Shown here piece by piece: positions 37,755 through 46,166 of a DNA stretch of 64,000 nucleotides. The notes beneath the pieces are model-generated. The model saw only the letters and a list, made by a program, of their open reading frames with translations, was not told where the DNA came from and did no database searches. The position numbers and the translations under genes are program-made. How positions within the stretch are numbered: the stretch's first letter is position 1; each line of letters starts with the position of its first letter. The DNA lies in the NCBI RefSeq assembly GCF_024347315.1, contig NZ_AP025460.1:868001-932000 (forward strand), in the 5' to 3' direction. The DNA is from Vibrio atlanticus (GTDB taxonomy: Bacteria > Pseudomonadota > Gammaproteobacteria > Enterobacterales > Vibrionaceae).

Positions 37755-39302
37755 CTAGGAGTAAAGTGACCAGTGTTGACTTTGAATACGAGCAATGAAG
37801 TGGCGTAGATCGCCTTCAAGTGGTCGATCTTCTACGATAAATTCAAACTCTTTAAGCACTTCGTCGCGAATGTGCTTTAGGTTTTCACTCATGTGGTGCT
37901 CATCAAGCTCATTATGGCGTTTACGAAGCTCAAGCGCTTGTGTCCCCGCCAGAAGTGATGCTGCCGCTACTTGTTCAGTCAGTTCAAGAACGCGTAAGCA
38001 GTCACGAGCCGCAATGGTGCCCATGCTGACTTTGTCTTGGTTGTGACACTCGGTTGAACGAGAGAACACGCTTGCTGGCATGGTGTGTTTCAATGCTTCT
38101 GCTGTCCAAGCTGAAACGCCAATCTGTACCGCTTTGAAACCGTGGTTGATTGGTTTACGTTCGCCTTCAGCACCCGTTAGGTTAAATGGTAAGCCGTTGT
38201 TGAACTTGTAATCCATCAACTGCGCCATTTGGCGATCAAGTAGATCTGCAAGGTTGGCTACTGCTGTTTTTAGCGTATCCATTGCCATTGCGATGTGGCC
38301 ACCGTAGAAGTGTCCACCGTGCAGTACGCGCTCATTGTCGCCATCGATAATTGGGTTATCGTTAGCACTGTTGAGCTCGTTCTCAATCATTTGGCGTAGC
38401 CAAGGCAGAGAGTCTTGAACCACACCAATCACATGTGGAGCACAACGCAGTGAGTAACGATCTTGTAGGCGATCACTGTTGCGTGGCGGACGATCCGCTT
38501 GTAAGTCATCACGTAGCCATGCAGCAACTTGCTGTTGACCCGGATGAGGCTTAACTGCAAACAGCGCTTCATCGAAATGGAAATCGTTGCCTTGCATACC
38601 TACAGACACCATTGCGGTGATCTTAGTCGATAGCTGAGCTAGGTATTCTGCACGTTTGTAGGCGATACAAGCCAAAGCCGTCATTACTGACGTGCCATTC
38701 ATCAATGCCAAGCCTTCTTTTGGCTTAAGCTTGATAGGGTTAATCCCTAGCTCTTTGTAAACGTCACTAGTAGGGCGAACTTCACCTTTGTAGATGACAT
38801 CGCGCTCACCAATCAGTGCAGCTGCCAGATAAGACAGCGGCGTTAAATCACCACTGGCACCAACCGATCCTTCTTGAGGAATGCGCGGCGAGATATCTTG
38901 GTTGATCAGAGTGACGATCTGGTTGAGCAAATCGTGAGTCACACCAGAGACACCTTGTGACAATGAACAAAGACGTGTCGCTAATACTGCACGAGATTGT
39001 TCGTGAGACAGTATTTCGCCTAAACCACAGCCATGAAAGCGCGTTAGATGCAGTGGTAATTCATCAACAAGGTTTGGCGGAATCGCAACGGTACATGAGT
39101 CACCGTAGCCCGTTGTCACACCATAGATCACGCCTTCTTCTTTCAATAGGCGTTCTAAAAAAGCGACACCGCGGTCGATCTTTGATGTGAACTCATTACT
39201 TGAGTTCATCGAGGCTTTTGCGCCTTGTGAAATAGCGACAACATCCTCAATCGTGAGGCGTTCGGCACCAAAGGTGATGCTATTTGGATTTTTTTTCGTC
39301 AT
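37755..39302 (-). CDS. Aromatic amino acid ammonia-lyase (HAL/PAL/TAL family) in the pigment operon
   Basis: MIO-dependent lyase of 515 residues. The self-cyclising Ala149-Ser150-Gly151 lies in GSVGASGDLTPLSYLAA, the catalytic Tyr60 in YGVTTGYGD, and NxxS/Q-type features follow (NSANDNPI, HGGHFYGGHIAMAMD). The substrate-selectivity pair is Phe89-His90 (LTRFHGCG), unlike the His-Leu of Rhodobacter TAL or the Ser-His of histidine lyases, so phenylalanine or tyrosine is likelier than histidine. It would supply a cinnamate or coumarate starter to the AMP ligase. It overlaps the glycosyltransferase gene by 23 bases, so it is fully part of the operon. Confidence 0.85.
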   Translation of the reverse strand: MTKKNPNSITFGAERLTIEDVVAISQGAKASMNSSNEFTSKIDRGVAFLERLLKEEGVIYGVTTGYGDSCTVAIPPNLVDELPLHLTRFHGCGLGEILSHEQSRAVLATRLCSLSQGVSGVTHDLLNQIVTLINQDISPRIPQEGSVGASGDLTPLSYLAAALIGERDVIYKGEVRPTSDVYKELGINPIKLKPKEGLALMNGTSVMTALACIAYKRAEYLAQLSTKITAMVSVGMQGNDFHFDEALFAVKPHPGQQQVAAWLRDDLQADRPPRNSDRLQDRYSLRCAPHVIGVVQDSLPWLRQMIENELNSANDNPIIDGDNERVLHGGHFYGGHIAMAMDTLKTAVANLADLLDRQMAQLMDYKFNNGLPFNLTGAEGERKPINHGFKAVQIGVSAWTAEALKHTMPASVFSRSTECHNQDKVSMGTIAARDCLRVLELTEQVAAASLLAGTQALELRKRHNELDEHHMSENLKHIRDEVLKEFEFIVEDRPLEGDLRHFIARIQSQHWSLYS

Positions 39303-41100
39303 GGTGCTTGCTCAATGTCCAAAAGTTAAAAAAGTTGTACCACTGAAGCGGTGCTTTCAGTGTGTAGTGCTGAAGTCGGTCTGCGTATTTCTGCACGACT
39401 TGCTGTAAAGATTGTTCGCGAGTCTTCCTAGGTAGCTCTATCTTGTCGCTGAAATGCTCAAAATAGACATTAAAATGCGGTTTGGTTTGAGAGTCATCTC
39501 GTAGGCCAAACAGTAAGAATACTGGCGCTTTGAGAACAGAGGCTAACATAAATGGCCCTTGAGGGAAGGGAGCTTCTTTACCCAAGAACTCTGCCCATAC
39601 TGAGCGACTCTCTTTGCTGGTGGAGGTTCTATCGCCAACGATCACAATCCATTCACCTTGCTCCAATTTTTGTTGCAACAAGATGGCGGTATCAGGGCCC
39701 ATCGATGTCACCTGAATCAGGTTTAAATCAGACTGTGGGTTTACCGCTTTCATCACCGAATTAAAGCGTTCGGCGTGCTCTGTGAAGACCAGCGCATTGA
39801 TTTTGATGTGTGAGTGTCGACGTCCCAAAGCGCGGCACAATTCGATATTACCAAGGTGAGAACCTAGGATTAGCACACCTTGCTGGTTTTCCACCATACT
39901 TTCGAATTGCTCTTGACCATGAATAGTCAGGTTATCGACTGAAAAATCACCTTTCCATGCGGCTAATTTGTCTAGCATGGTGTGGCCAAACGAAAGCAGG
40001 TGGTTATAACTGGTTAATTCAGCGGGTAACTCAATATTCTGTTGCTCTGCGTATGTCTTAAGCTGGAATAGGTATTGCTCTGAAGCGTTTCGCGCGCGCT
40101 TGCCTGTCAAATGGTAGTAACGCATCACACCGCGCAAAATTAGGTTGAATACACCTCGGCCTAATAGTGAGTACACAGCTAACAACAGTTTGATACCGAG
40201 AACTGTGCCGCGCTCTTGAGTTCTGGACCAATGAGGCTGTTCAGTGCTATTTGGTATCTGCTGCGCCTGATTGCTTTCTGAAAATTGTGTCGAACTTGTT
40301 AGGTGATCTTCAGAATCTGATTTGAAGTGACGAGCAATCAGCTTAGGGGCTCTTGGCAGCATGCCGAAGAACAGTCGAGTATGCATCCAACTGATTTTTA
40401 CGTTGTCCCACAGCGCATCGAAATGAGAGACACCATTTTCAGGGTAGATGACTCGCGTCTCAATGAAGTCAATGTCGCAACCTTCCCAGTATAAGCGAAC
40501 CAGAATCTCGATATCGAAATCCATTCTCGAACCGACATCGTATTTATTCAGTACAGTTTGTGTCTTATCGATTGGATACGCTCTAAAGCCACACATACTG
40601 TCTTTAATCGAGAGAGATAGAGTTTCTATCCACACCCAAATATGTGTCGCGTAGCGCCCGTAGAGCCTTGCCTTCGGTACGCTATCGTCATAGACAGGCT
40701 GACCTGAGATCAGGCGCTGGGGCTTAGCTTGTGACGCTTCGATTAATGCGGGTAGGGCGTCTAGGTCATGTTGACCGTCAGCATCAATCTGAATGGCATG
40801 ACTAAAGCCGAGCTCCTGTGCTCGCTTGATGCCAGCCTTTACGGCACCGCCTTTGCCTTGGTTCTGCTCAAGCGTCACCAAGGTTACGTTTGAATTCTCT
40901 ACTAAGGGAGCCAGAAACTGTTTCGTGGTGAGTTCACTGCCATCGTCAACGATGATGATCGGCAACTCAAAATGATGGAGTGACGACACCACTACAGGCA
41001 TGGTTTCGCCGTGGTTAAAGCACGGGATTAGGAAGCAAGCTTTGTAGTTGCTTTCTTTTGTTACGTGTTGAGAAGCAGCCTCAGCAGGAGCGCTATTCAC
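39280..41100 (-). CDS. apeJ: Glycosyltransferase 2-lysophospholipid acyltransferase fusion (ApeJ-type)
   Basis: A two-domain enzyme of 606 residues. The N-terminal half is a GT-A glycosyltransferase (FLIPCFNHGETM, IVVDDGS-like IIVDDGSEL, DADGQHD, FRAYPIDKT); the C-terminal half is an LpxL/HtrB-type acyltransferase (GSHLGNIELCRALGRR, VGDRTSTSKESRS, FPQGPFMLA). It probably attaches a sugar or lipid anchor to the polyene (inference). Start codon GTG, overlapping the apeI stop by eight bases. Confidence 0.87.
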   Translation of the reverse strand: MNSAPAEAASQHVTKESNYKACFLIPCFNHGETMPVVVSSLHHFELPIIIVDDGSELTTKQFLAPLVENSNVTLVTLEQNQGKGGAVKAGIKRAQELGFSHAIQIDADGQHDLDALPALIEASQAKPQRLISGQPVYDDSVPKARLYGRYATHIWVWIETLSLSIKDSMCGFRAYPIDKTQTVLNKYDVGSRMDFDIEILVRLYWEGCDIDFIETRVIYPENGVSHFDALWDNVKISWMHTRLFFGMLPRAPKLIARHFKSDSEDHLTSSTQFSESNQAQQIPNSTEQPHWSRTQERGTVLGIKLLLAVYSLLGRGVFNLILRGVMRYYHLTGKRARNASEQYLFQLKTYAEQQNIELPAELTSYNHLLSFGHTMLDKLAAWKGDFSVDNLTIHGQEQFESMVENQQGVLILGSHLGNIELCRALGRRHSHIKINALVFTEHAERFNSVMKAVNPQSDLNLIQVTSMGPDTAILLQQKLEQGEWIVIVGDRTSTSKESRSVWAEFLGKEAPFPQGPFMLASVLKAPVFLLFGLRDDSQTKPHFNVYFEHFSDKIELPRKTREQSLQQVVQKYADRLQHYTLKAPLQWYNFFNFWTLSKHHDEKKSK

Positions 41101-41455
41101 TTTTCTCTCCCAGCTTCATTTTTCCTGAAGAGTGGGTCTGTTCACCGTTGTTTGAGGTGTAGCTGAAGCTCAGCTTGTCTTTGTCAGCATCCCATTTGAG
41201 TGATAGCTGGATTGTGGCGTCAGGAAGGATAGGCTCTTGGAATTTGATGACCTCCATACCTTTAAAGTAACCAGGGACATTTAACTCTTGGACAGCATAG
41301 TGAAGTGCCCAGTCAATTTGTGTCACACCGGGAAGAATAGGGAAGCTCTTAAAGTGCCCCTTAAAATCGGTGATGTCTCCGGTAACATGGAGTGTCAGGG
41401 TCGATTCTTTCTCTACAGTGTCAACAGCAATGACGTTTGGTTTTCTCTTATCCAT
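41093..41455 (-). CDS. apeI: Hotdog dehydratase (ApeI-type)
   Basis: The 120-residue FabZ-like protein contains GHFKSFPILPGVTQIDW, the HxFxxxPxxPG signature of 3-hydroxyacyl-ACP dehydratases. With ApeP it supplies the two dehydratase subunits known from the aryl polyene complex. An 87-base gap separates it from apeH, the second longest in the operon. Confidence 0.87.
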   Translation of the reverse strand: MDKRKPNVIAVDTVEKESTLTLHVTGDITDFKGHFKSFPILPGVTQIDWALHYAVQELNVPGYFKGMEVIKFQEPILPDATIQLSLKWDADKDKLSFSYTSNNGEQTHSSGKMKLGEKSE

Positions 41456-41542
41456 AGCGTGTGCTTAGAATCCTTGGGCTAAAATGGGTCTTCTGACAAA
41501 AATATAAAAGATAATCTCAGTATAAAATGCGACCAGTGATTT

Positions 41543-42931
41543 TTATGATTTGACGAGCTGCTCTATGTGAGAGGTTAGTCGCTTGCCTTGGCTGTTGAGG
41601 GGGATCTCATCAACAACACGATACTTTCTTGGAATAGCGATTGGCTCTAACCATTTTCTGAGTTCTGAACGTAACATTAACCAGAATTTACCTTTACTCA
41701 TGGTTGCGAGAGTCACTTGGCCTTCCTCTGATAATACCAAAACCGATGCTAAAATTAAGCGTTCAGGCTCTTCAAAGGGAATGACCACACACTCGCTTAT
41801 CCAAGGTAGTTGCTCCAGTCGCTTTTCAACTTCAACCAGTGATACTCGTTTTTCTTCTATCTTGATCACTCGGTCGGTTCGGCCTTTCAATATAAATTGA
41901 TTCTCTGAGACCATTTCGCACTCATCTGCGGTTTGATACCAGTTGTTTTTGTCGATGTACGGCGACAATAACTTAATGCAATTCTCACTATTAAGACTAG
42001 CCTTAATACAGTCAAAAAGCTGCCAAGGTGTTTGAACGCTCTGTTGCTGACGAAACGCGATGCCGCCGGTTTCTGTGCTGCCAAACACCTCGATAGGTAA
42101 ATGCCCAAGCAGATCTCGTGATTGATGAGCCGACTCGGTAGGTAAAGGGCCACCAGAAGAGAACACCCCCGCTAGATGCGTAGACTTTGTCTCGTGTTTT
42201 AATCGTTTGAGTAGCGCAGGGCTGCTGATCAACACGCTCTGCTTGTTAGCGTGAGACAGGATCTGTTCCGGGTATTCGAGATTGTTTCGAGAAAATGGAA
42301 CTCCAGAACAAAGTGGCCATAAGATTCGAAACAACAGACCATAGATATGTTGGTGTGATACGGTGCTGTGGATTTGGTTGTCTTTAAGCAAGGCGCCCCA
42401 GTTTTTATCTAGCTGAGCGATTTCAATATCTAGGTGTTCTAGTGTTTTATTGATTGCCTTCGGCGTACCGCTTGAACCTGAAGTAAACAGGGTCAATGGG
42501 GTAGCGGCTAAATCAATTGTCGTTTGGTCATTTGCTAGAAGAGTGGGTACTTCTATGTTTGAGTCCAACACTGCTTGGACGTTGCAAACCTCGTTTACTT
42601 CTACTTTGCCAATCGCATCATCGACTAACAGACAGTCAAAATGCTCACTCAGCTCGGCAAGCGCACACGGTTGATAGTTACCTGGCAAGATGATGTGTTT
42701 GTTGCTGACTGCGCACGCTAAAAAGGCCACCGAAAATAGGTAGCTGTCTTGGGTGCAAATCGCAACTCGTTGAAAAGGGGATGCAGATAAAAGCTGTACG
42801 AGTTGAGATAAGTCGTCGTTAAATGTTTGCCACGTAATCTCGCTATTGTTGTCAAAGCAGACAATACAATCAGGCGATCTGTTCTGATTGAGAAGTTCAG
42901 ACAAGGAAGTGTAAGAGACGGTTTGGGTCAT
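41543..42931 (-). CDS. apeH: AMP-dependent acyl ligase (ApeH-type)
   Basis: ANL-superfamily adenylating enzyme of 462 residues. The P-loop TLFTSGSSGTPKAINKT, EVFGSTETGG and ILKGRTDRVIKIEEKRVS (A8 hinge region) are visible. In the pathway it activates the aryl carboxylic acid starter and loads it on an ACP. With the ammonia-lyase in the same operon, cinnamate or coumarate is a likely substrate. Confidence 0.88.
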   Translation of the reverse strand: MTQTVSYTSLSELLNQNRSPDCIVCFDNNSEITWQTFNDDLSQLVQLLSASPFQRVAICTQDSYLFSVAFLACAVSNKHIILPGNYQPCALAELSEHFDCLLVDDAIGKVEVNEVCNVQAVLDSNIEVPTLLANDQTTIDLAATPLTLFTSGSSGTPKAINKTLEHLDIEIAQLDKNWGALLKDNQIHSTVSHQHIYGLLFRILWPLCSGVPFSRNNLEYPEQILSHANKQSVLISSPALLKRLKHETKSTHLAGVFSSGGPLPTESAHQSRDLLGHLPIEVFGSTETGGIAFRQQQSVQTPWQLFDCIKASLNSENCIKLLSPYIDKNNWYQTADECEMVSENQFILKGRTDRVIKIEEKRVSLVEVEKRLEQLPWISECVVIPFEEPERLILASVLVLSEEGQVTLATMSKGKFWLMLRSELRKWLEPIAIPRKYRVVDEIPLNSQGKRLTSHIEQLVKS

Positions 42932-42937
42932 AACAAT

Positions 42938-43495
42938 TTAACTCTGACGAATGCGCTGTCTTACTACCCACTCTCCTGCAAAGAGCAACCCTGCAAATAC
43001 ATAGCTGAGTAAGCCATTGTATAGGGTCCATATTTCAAGAGGTTGGAAGCAGGTGTAAAGGGCGATAGAGCCATTGATAACAAAGAACAGACACCAAACT
43101 TTGGTGACTGTTCGTGTGTAATCAACGCCACTTTGTGGAAGTTCTGGCTCTTGGAGGCGAGCAAGCCGCTCGATAATCGTTTGCGGTTGCCATAGGCTCA
43201 AGGCGAACACAACCAGCATACAAACATTAACGATGACGGGGTAATAAGTTAGCCAGCCGTGCTGTTTGAAGGTTAACCCTAATACCAGCAGAACAATTCC
43301 GGCACTTCCGCTGATCCAAGCTAGGTGTTTTAGCTCTTTGATTTTAGCCTGACCACCGGTGAAAATGCGGACAGCAAAAATAGCGGCTAAGACGATACCA
43401 ACGGTTTGTAGGCCAAACTTGTTGAGTCCAAAGTAAACCGCTATTGGATAAGTGAAAAGTATGATTGCCGACAGTAAAGTCAGCAGAGGACGCAT
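42938..43495 (-). CDS. apeG: Polytopic membrane protein of the pigment cluster (ApeG-type)
   Basis: The 185 residues form about five hydrophobic helices with an amphipathic middle (LARLQEPELPQSGVDYTRTVTK). It matches a conserved uncharacterised membrane family found beside polyene ACP genes. Its stop is six bases before apeH, and its ATG overlaps the apeF stop by one base (TAATG). Confidence 0.78.
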   Translation of the reverse strand: MRPLLTLLSAIILFTYPIAVYFGLNKFGLQTVGIVLAAIFAVRIFTGGQAKIKELKHLAWISGSAGIVLLVLGLTFKQHGWLTYYPVIVNVCMLVVFALSLWQPQTIIERLARLQEPELPQSGVDYTRTVTKVWCLFFVINGSIALYTCFQPLEIWTLYNGLLSYVFAGLLFAGEWVVRQRIRQS

Positions 43496-43752
43496 TATGC
43501 GTCCTTCAATAGTTCAACCACAGACTCGACAACGTCATTAACGGTGCGTACTGCTTTGAACTCTTCAGGCTTGATCTTCTTACCTGTAACGTTCTGTAAG
43601 TGAACGACCAAATCAACGGCATCAATGCTGTCGAGATCGAGGTCGAGATAAAGGTGTGCTTCTGGAGTGATATCTTCAGCATCAAGCTCAAACAGCTCGA
43701 TAAGCGCATCTTTAACCTGGTTGAATACTTCTTGTTGGTTAGCTTGTGTCAT
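43495..43752 (-). CDS. apeF: Acyl carrier protein (ApeF-type)
   Basis: The 85-residue ACP has the phosphopantetheine site Ser in LDLDLDSIDAVDLV (about residue 42). It is acidic and helical as usual. It is the second of two tandem ACPs and carries starter or growing chain on its phosphopantetheine arm; which role is which cannot be told from sequence. Confidence 0.92.
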   Translation of the reverse strand: MTQANQQEVFNQVKDALIELFELDAEDITPEAHLYLDLDLDSIDAVDLVVHLQNVTGKKIKPEEFKAVRTVNDVVESVVELLKDA

Positions 43753-43762
43753 AAAGATCTGT

Positions 43763-44023
43763 CTAGTTGTTTGTTTTAGATGAAATGTAGTTAGCTAGGT
43801 TTTCAACCGATGCAAAATGCTGGCGAGTGTTTGAATCGTCGGCATCGATAACAATGTTGTACTTTTTCTTGATAGCAAGGCCGAGCTCAAGGGCATCGAT
43901 AGAATCTAATCCAAGTCCATCACCAAACAGTGGTGCTTCCGTTTCAATTTCATCAATGCTCATATCTTCAAGATTCAGTGCGTCGATAATCAGTTGTTTT
44001 AGTTCGTTGTGTAATGTTTCCAC
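43763..44023 (-). CDS. apeE: Acyl carrier protein (ApeE-type)
   Basis: The 86-residue ACP has the phosphopantetheine Ser in GLGLDSIDALELG (about residue 41). The start codon is GTG (44021-44023). It is ten bases upstream of apeF and preceded by a 106-base gap with a possible internal promoter. Confidence 0.92.
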   Translation of the reverse strand: METLHNELKQLIIDALNLEDMSIDEIETEAPLFGDGLGLDSIDALELGLAIKKKYNIVIDADDSNTRQHFASVENLANYISSKTNN

Positions 44024-44069
44024 TTAGGCCTACTTAGTACTTTATCTAAATGCTACTTCAAGGGGGGCG

Positions 44070-44098
44070 ATTCTACATTATGTGATGTATTTTCGAAA
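44070..44098 (-). promoter_or_regulatory. Possible internal promoter before the ACP genes
   Basis: On the minus strand TTTCGA (44093-44098), 17-base spacer, TAGAAT (44070-44075), then CGCCCCCC. The -35 is poor, but the -10 plus C-rich discriminator resembles those of gltX and the tRNA array in this window. It lies in the longest gap of the operon. Confidence 0.4.
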
Positions 44099-44129
44099 CG
44101 CTGATATCACCAGTTGTTTTATTGATGAG

Positions 44130-44900
44130 CTAAATATTCTCTTCGGAAGGAAAAATAGTCTGTGCAAGGTGTTGATTGAGGCGCCTTGCTGCCGAAGTTA
44201 AGTTGTTTGAATTCTCAATAAAGGGTGCGACGTCTATTTTACCTTTCACTGCGATATGAAAAAAGGGTTTAGTGGCAGGAACTTGATACCATTTTTTCTC
44301 TTTTGTTAAGAATGTCGGAGAAACTGTAATATGAATCACGCGTAAGTCGGTTTGTGTTCGAGTGGCAATTTGTGCCGCACCACGTTGTAAGGATGGTTCA
44401 ATTCCTGGCGTTGTGCGAGTTCCTTCAGGGAAAACTAACAATACATTTCCACGCGAAAAGCGTTCTTCACAGCGTTCTAAAAGATCGTCAGGGGTTTGGT
44501 TGGGTATGTATCCCGCTGCTTTGACAATCCTCTTCATAAACGGGTTTTCCCATATTGCCGCTTTAACAAGACAATCACATTGAGGAAGTTGAGAGGCGAT
44601 CAGTACATAGTCAATCAAGCTAGGGTGATTGGCGACAATGATGCAGTTGCGATCTTCGCGGAGCAGTTCGGCGCCATCAATTTGGTAATCAATCGCGCCT
44701 GTGAACTTCATTATTTGGCAGAATGCATTGAATGAGAAACGGATTAATCGTTGTGCTTTGAGCTCTCTTTCTATGACGTTGCGAGTCGTTAGGGCGATCG
44801 AAGGTAAGATTAAGAAGCTTAAGACTAAGCCTCCCAAACCAAAGATGGTAAAGCAGAGCCCCGTCGCGAATACTCGCCAACATTGGCCTACTTTGCTCAT
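44130..44900 (-). CDS. apeD: 1-acyl-glycerol-3-phosphate acyltransferase family protein (ApeD-type)
   Basis: PlsC-type acyltransferase of 256 residues: an N-terminal membrane segment (residues 8-33), the catalytic NHPSLIDYV (NHxxxxD) near residue 91 and FPEGTRTTPG near 156. It probably transfers a fatty acid or polyene acyl chain to a lipid-like acceptor. It overlaps the apeC stop by ATGA. Confidence 0.87.
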   Translation of the reverse strand: MSKVGQCWRVFATGLCFTIFGLGGLVLSFLILPSIALTTRNVIERELKAQRLIRFSFNAFCQIMKFTGAIDYQIDGAELLREDRNCIIVANHPSLIDYVLIASQLPQCDCLVKAAIWENPFMKRIVKAAGYIPNQTPDDLLERCEERFSRGNVLLVFPEGTRTTPGIEPSLQRGAAQIATRTQTDLRVIHITVSPTFLTKEKKWYQVPATKPFFHIAVKGKIDVAPFIENSNNLTSAARRLNQHLAQTIFPSEENI

Positions 44901-45676
44901 TTCTGTGCACCTGCTTGGGCGTTATTGACCCAGGACCAGTTTTGGTGCTTACCAGCAATAGTCCAATGCTGTGTTCCCAATAGGATATGTTGTAGCGTTT
45001 GTAGGCCTTGTGGTAAATCAGCGGCTGAGCTGTCTCTAACTTTGGGGGCGCTAGCGATTGGTTTACTTGTTACTGCTCTCGAAACTGAGTAGTCACTGCC
45101 TGCCGTGAGTACTAAACCTAGAGCGTAGTCAGCATAGTGCTGATTTTCGTATTCTCGATATACATCAGGCAGAGGTTGGTCGAAGTCAATGACGAGTACA
45201 CGATGTGACGGATACTGATGTAGGTAAAGATAAGCTTCAATCAGGGCGTTGTGAAAGGTATCTTGCCCAGCAGCGATAGAGGTCAGTGGAATCGGTGCTT
45301 TTGCAGCAATCGTTGTTAGACCTGCAGCGGTGTTGTGTACCGATTGGGAAAACGCCATTGGAGAGGCGTCGTCACCTTCTAATATTGATTGAATTAAAGT
45401 GGCTGTTCGGTGGAGCTCACCATGCCGACTGGCAAAAACCAGATAATCAATCGAGGTATCTTTTAATAGGGTTAATGCGGTTTGGACGGCCAGTTTGCTT
45501 TGCAGGCTCATTCGGCGGCGCATCATAGGAGGGATGGCTTTAAATTCGGTTGAGCCATTTTGTGGCCAATCTAAATGAGTGCTCCACGTTTGCCACTCGG
45601 CAACGGAATAGAGGCCTGGCGAATTTGCTGACCATTTTTCAATATTAAACGACATTAATTGGGATTGATTTGACAT
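44897..45676 (-). CDS. apeC: Beta-ketoacyl synthase-like chain-length factor (ApeC-type)
   Basis: The 259 residues resemble a truncated ketosynthase: MRRRMSLQSKLAVQTAL, FASRHGELHRT, SPMAFSQSVHNTAAGLTTIA. The nucleophilic Cys is absent at the expected position (TSIAAGQDTFHNAL), as in chain-length factors. It is expected to dimerise with ApeO. It is the first gene of the 17-gene minus-strand operon, 71 bases from the divergent lipoprotein gene; no strong promoter match is obvious in that gap. Confidence 0.83.
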   Translation of the reverse strand: MSNQSQLMSFNIEKWSANSPGLYSVAEWQTWSTHLDWPQNGSTEFKAIPPMMRRRMSLQSKLAVQTALTLLKDTSIDYLVFASRHGELHRTATLIQSILEGDDASPMAFSQSVHNTAAGLTTIAAKAPIPLTSIAAGQDTFHNALIEAYLYLHQYPSHRVLVIDFDQPLPDVYREYENQHYADYALGLVLTAGSDYSVSRAVTSKPIASAPKVRDSSAADLPQGLQTLQHILLGTQHWTIAGKHQNWSWVNNAQAGAQK

Positions 45677-45747
45677 AGAGTATTGATTTACTTTGGGTCT
45701 AACTAATACTATGCATGCTTATAAATAAACACGGGTAAGGAGTTTAA

Positions 45748-46137
45748 ATGAAATTACTAAAAATAGCCGTTTCAATGTTATTTATACTCGTTCTTGCAGG
45801 CTGTGGACGTGTCCAACCTGTAATGAATGTTGAGGATACTCCAGTTGCTTTGAATCTTCAAAGTAAACAGGTGAAATCAGCGATTTATGAGTCTGCTGAG
45901 AACCGAGGTTGGTTGGTTTCAGAAATTAAGCCAGGCCTAATCCGTGCTGAACTGTATGTCCGTTCACATCATGCTGTGGTTGATATTCTATATAATGATA
46001 AGTTTTACTCTATTCTTTACGTCGAATCAGAGAATTTGAAGTACGACGATGGTGAAATACACCGTAATTACAACCGTTGGGTTAATAACTTGAACGTTGA
46101 TATTAAACGCAAGCTTGCACAAATGGCTGCTATGTAG
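45748..46137 (+). CDS. Small lipoprotein at the divergent arm of the pigment cluster (ApeA-like)
   Basis: The 129-residue product has a lipoprotein signal peptide ending LVLAGC and a compact domain with ENRGWLVSEIKPGLIRAEL and HRNYNRWVNNL. Such small lipoproteins recur at the edge of aryl polyene clusters; function is unknown. The ribosome-binding site AAGGAG is strong, seven bases before the ATG. It heads a three-gene unit with the methyltransferase and the flavoprotein. Confidence 0.7.
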   Translation: MKLLKIAVSMLFILVLAGCGRVQPVMNVEDTPVALNLQSKQVKSAIYESAENRGWLVSEIKPGLIRAELYVRSHHAVVDILYNDKFYSILYVESENLKYDDGEIHRNYNRWVNNLNVDIKRKLAQMAAM

Positions 46138-46166
46138 CTCTCTATTATTTTAAAGTTAGGTTTTTC

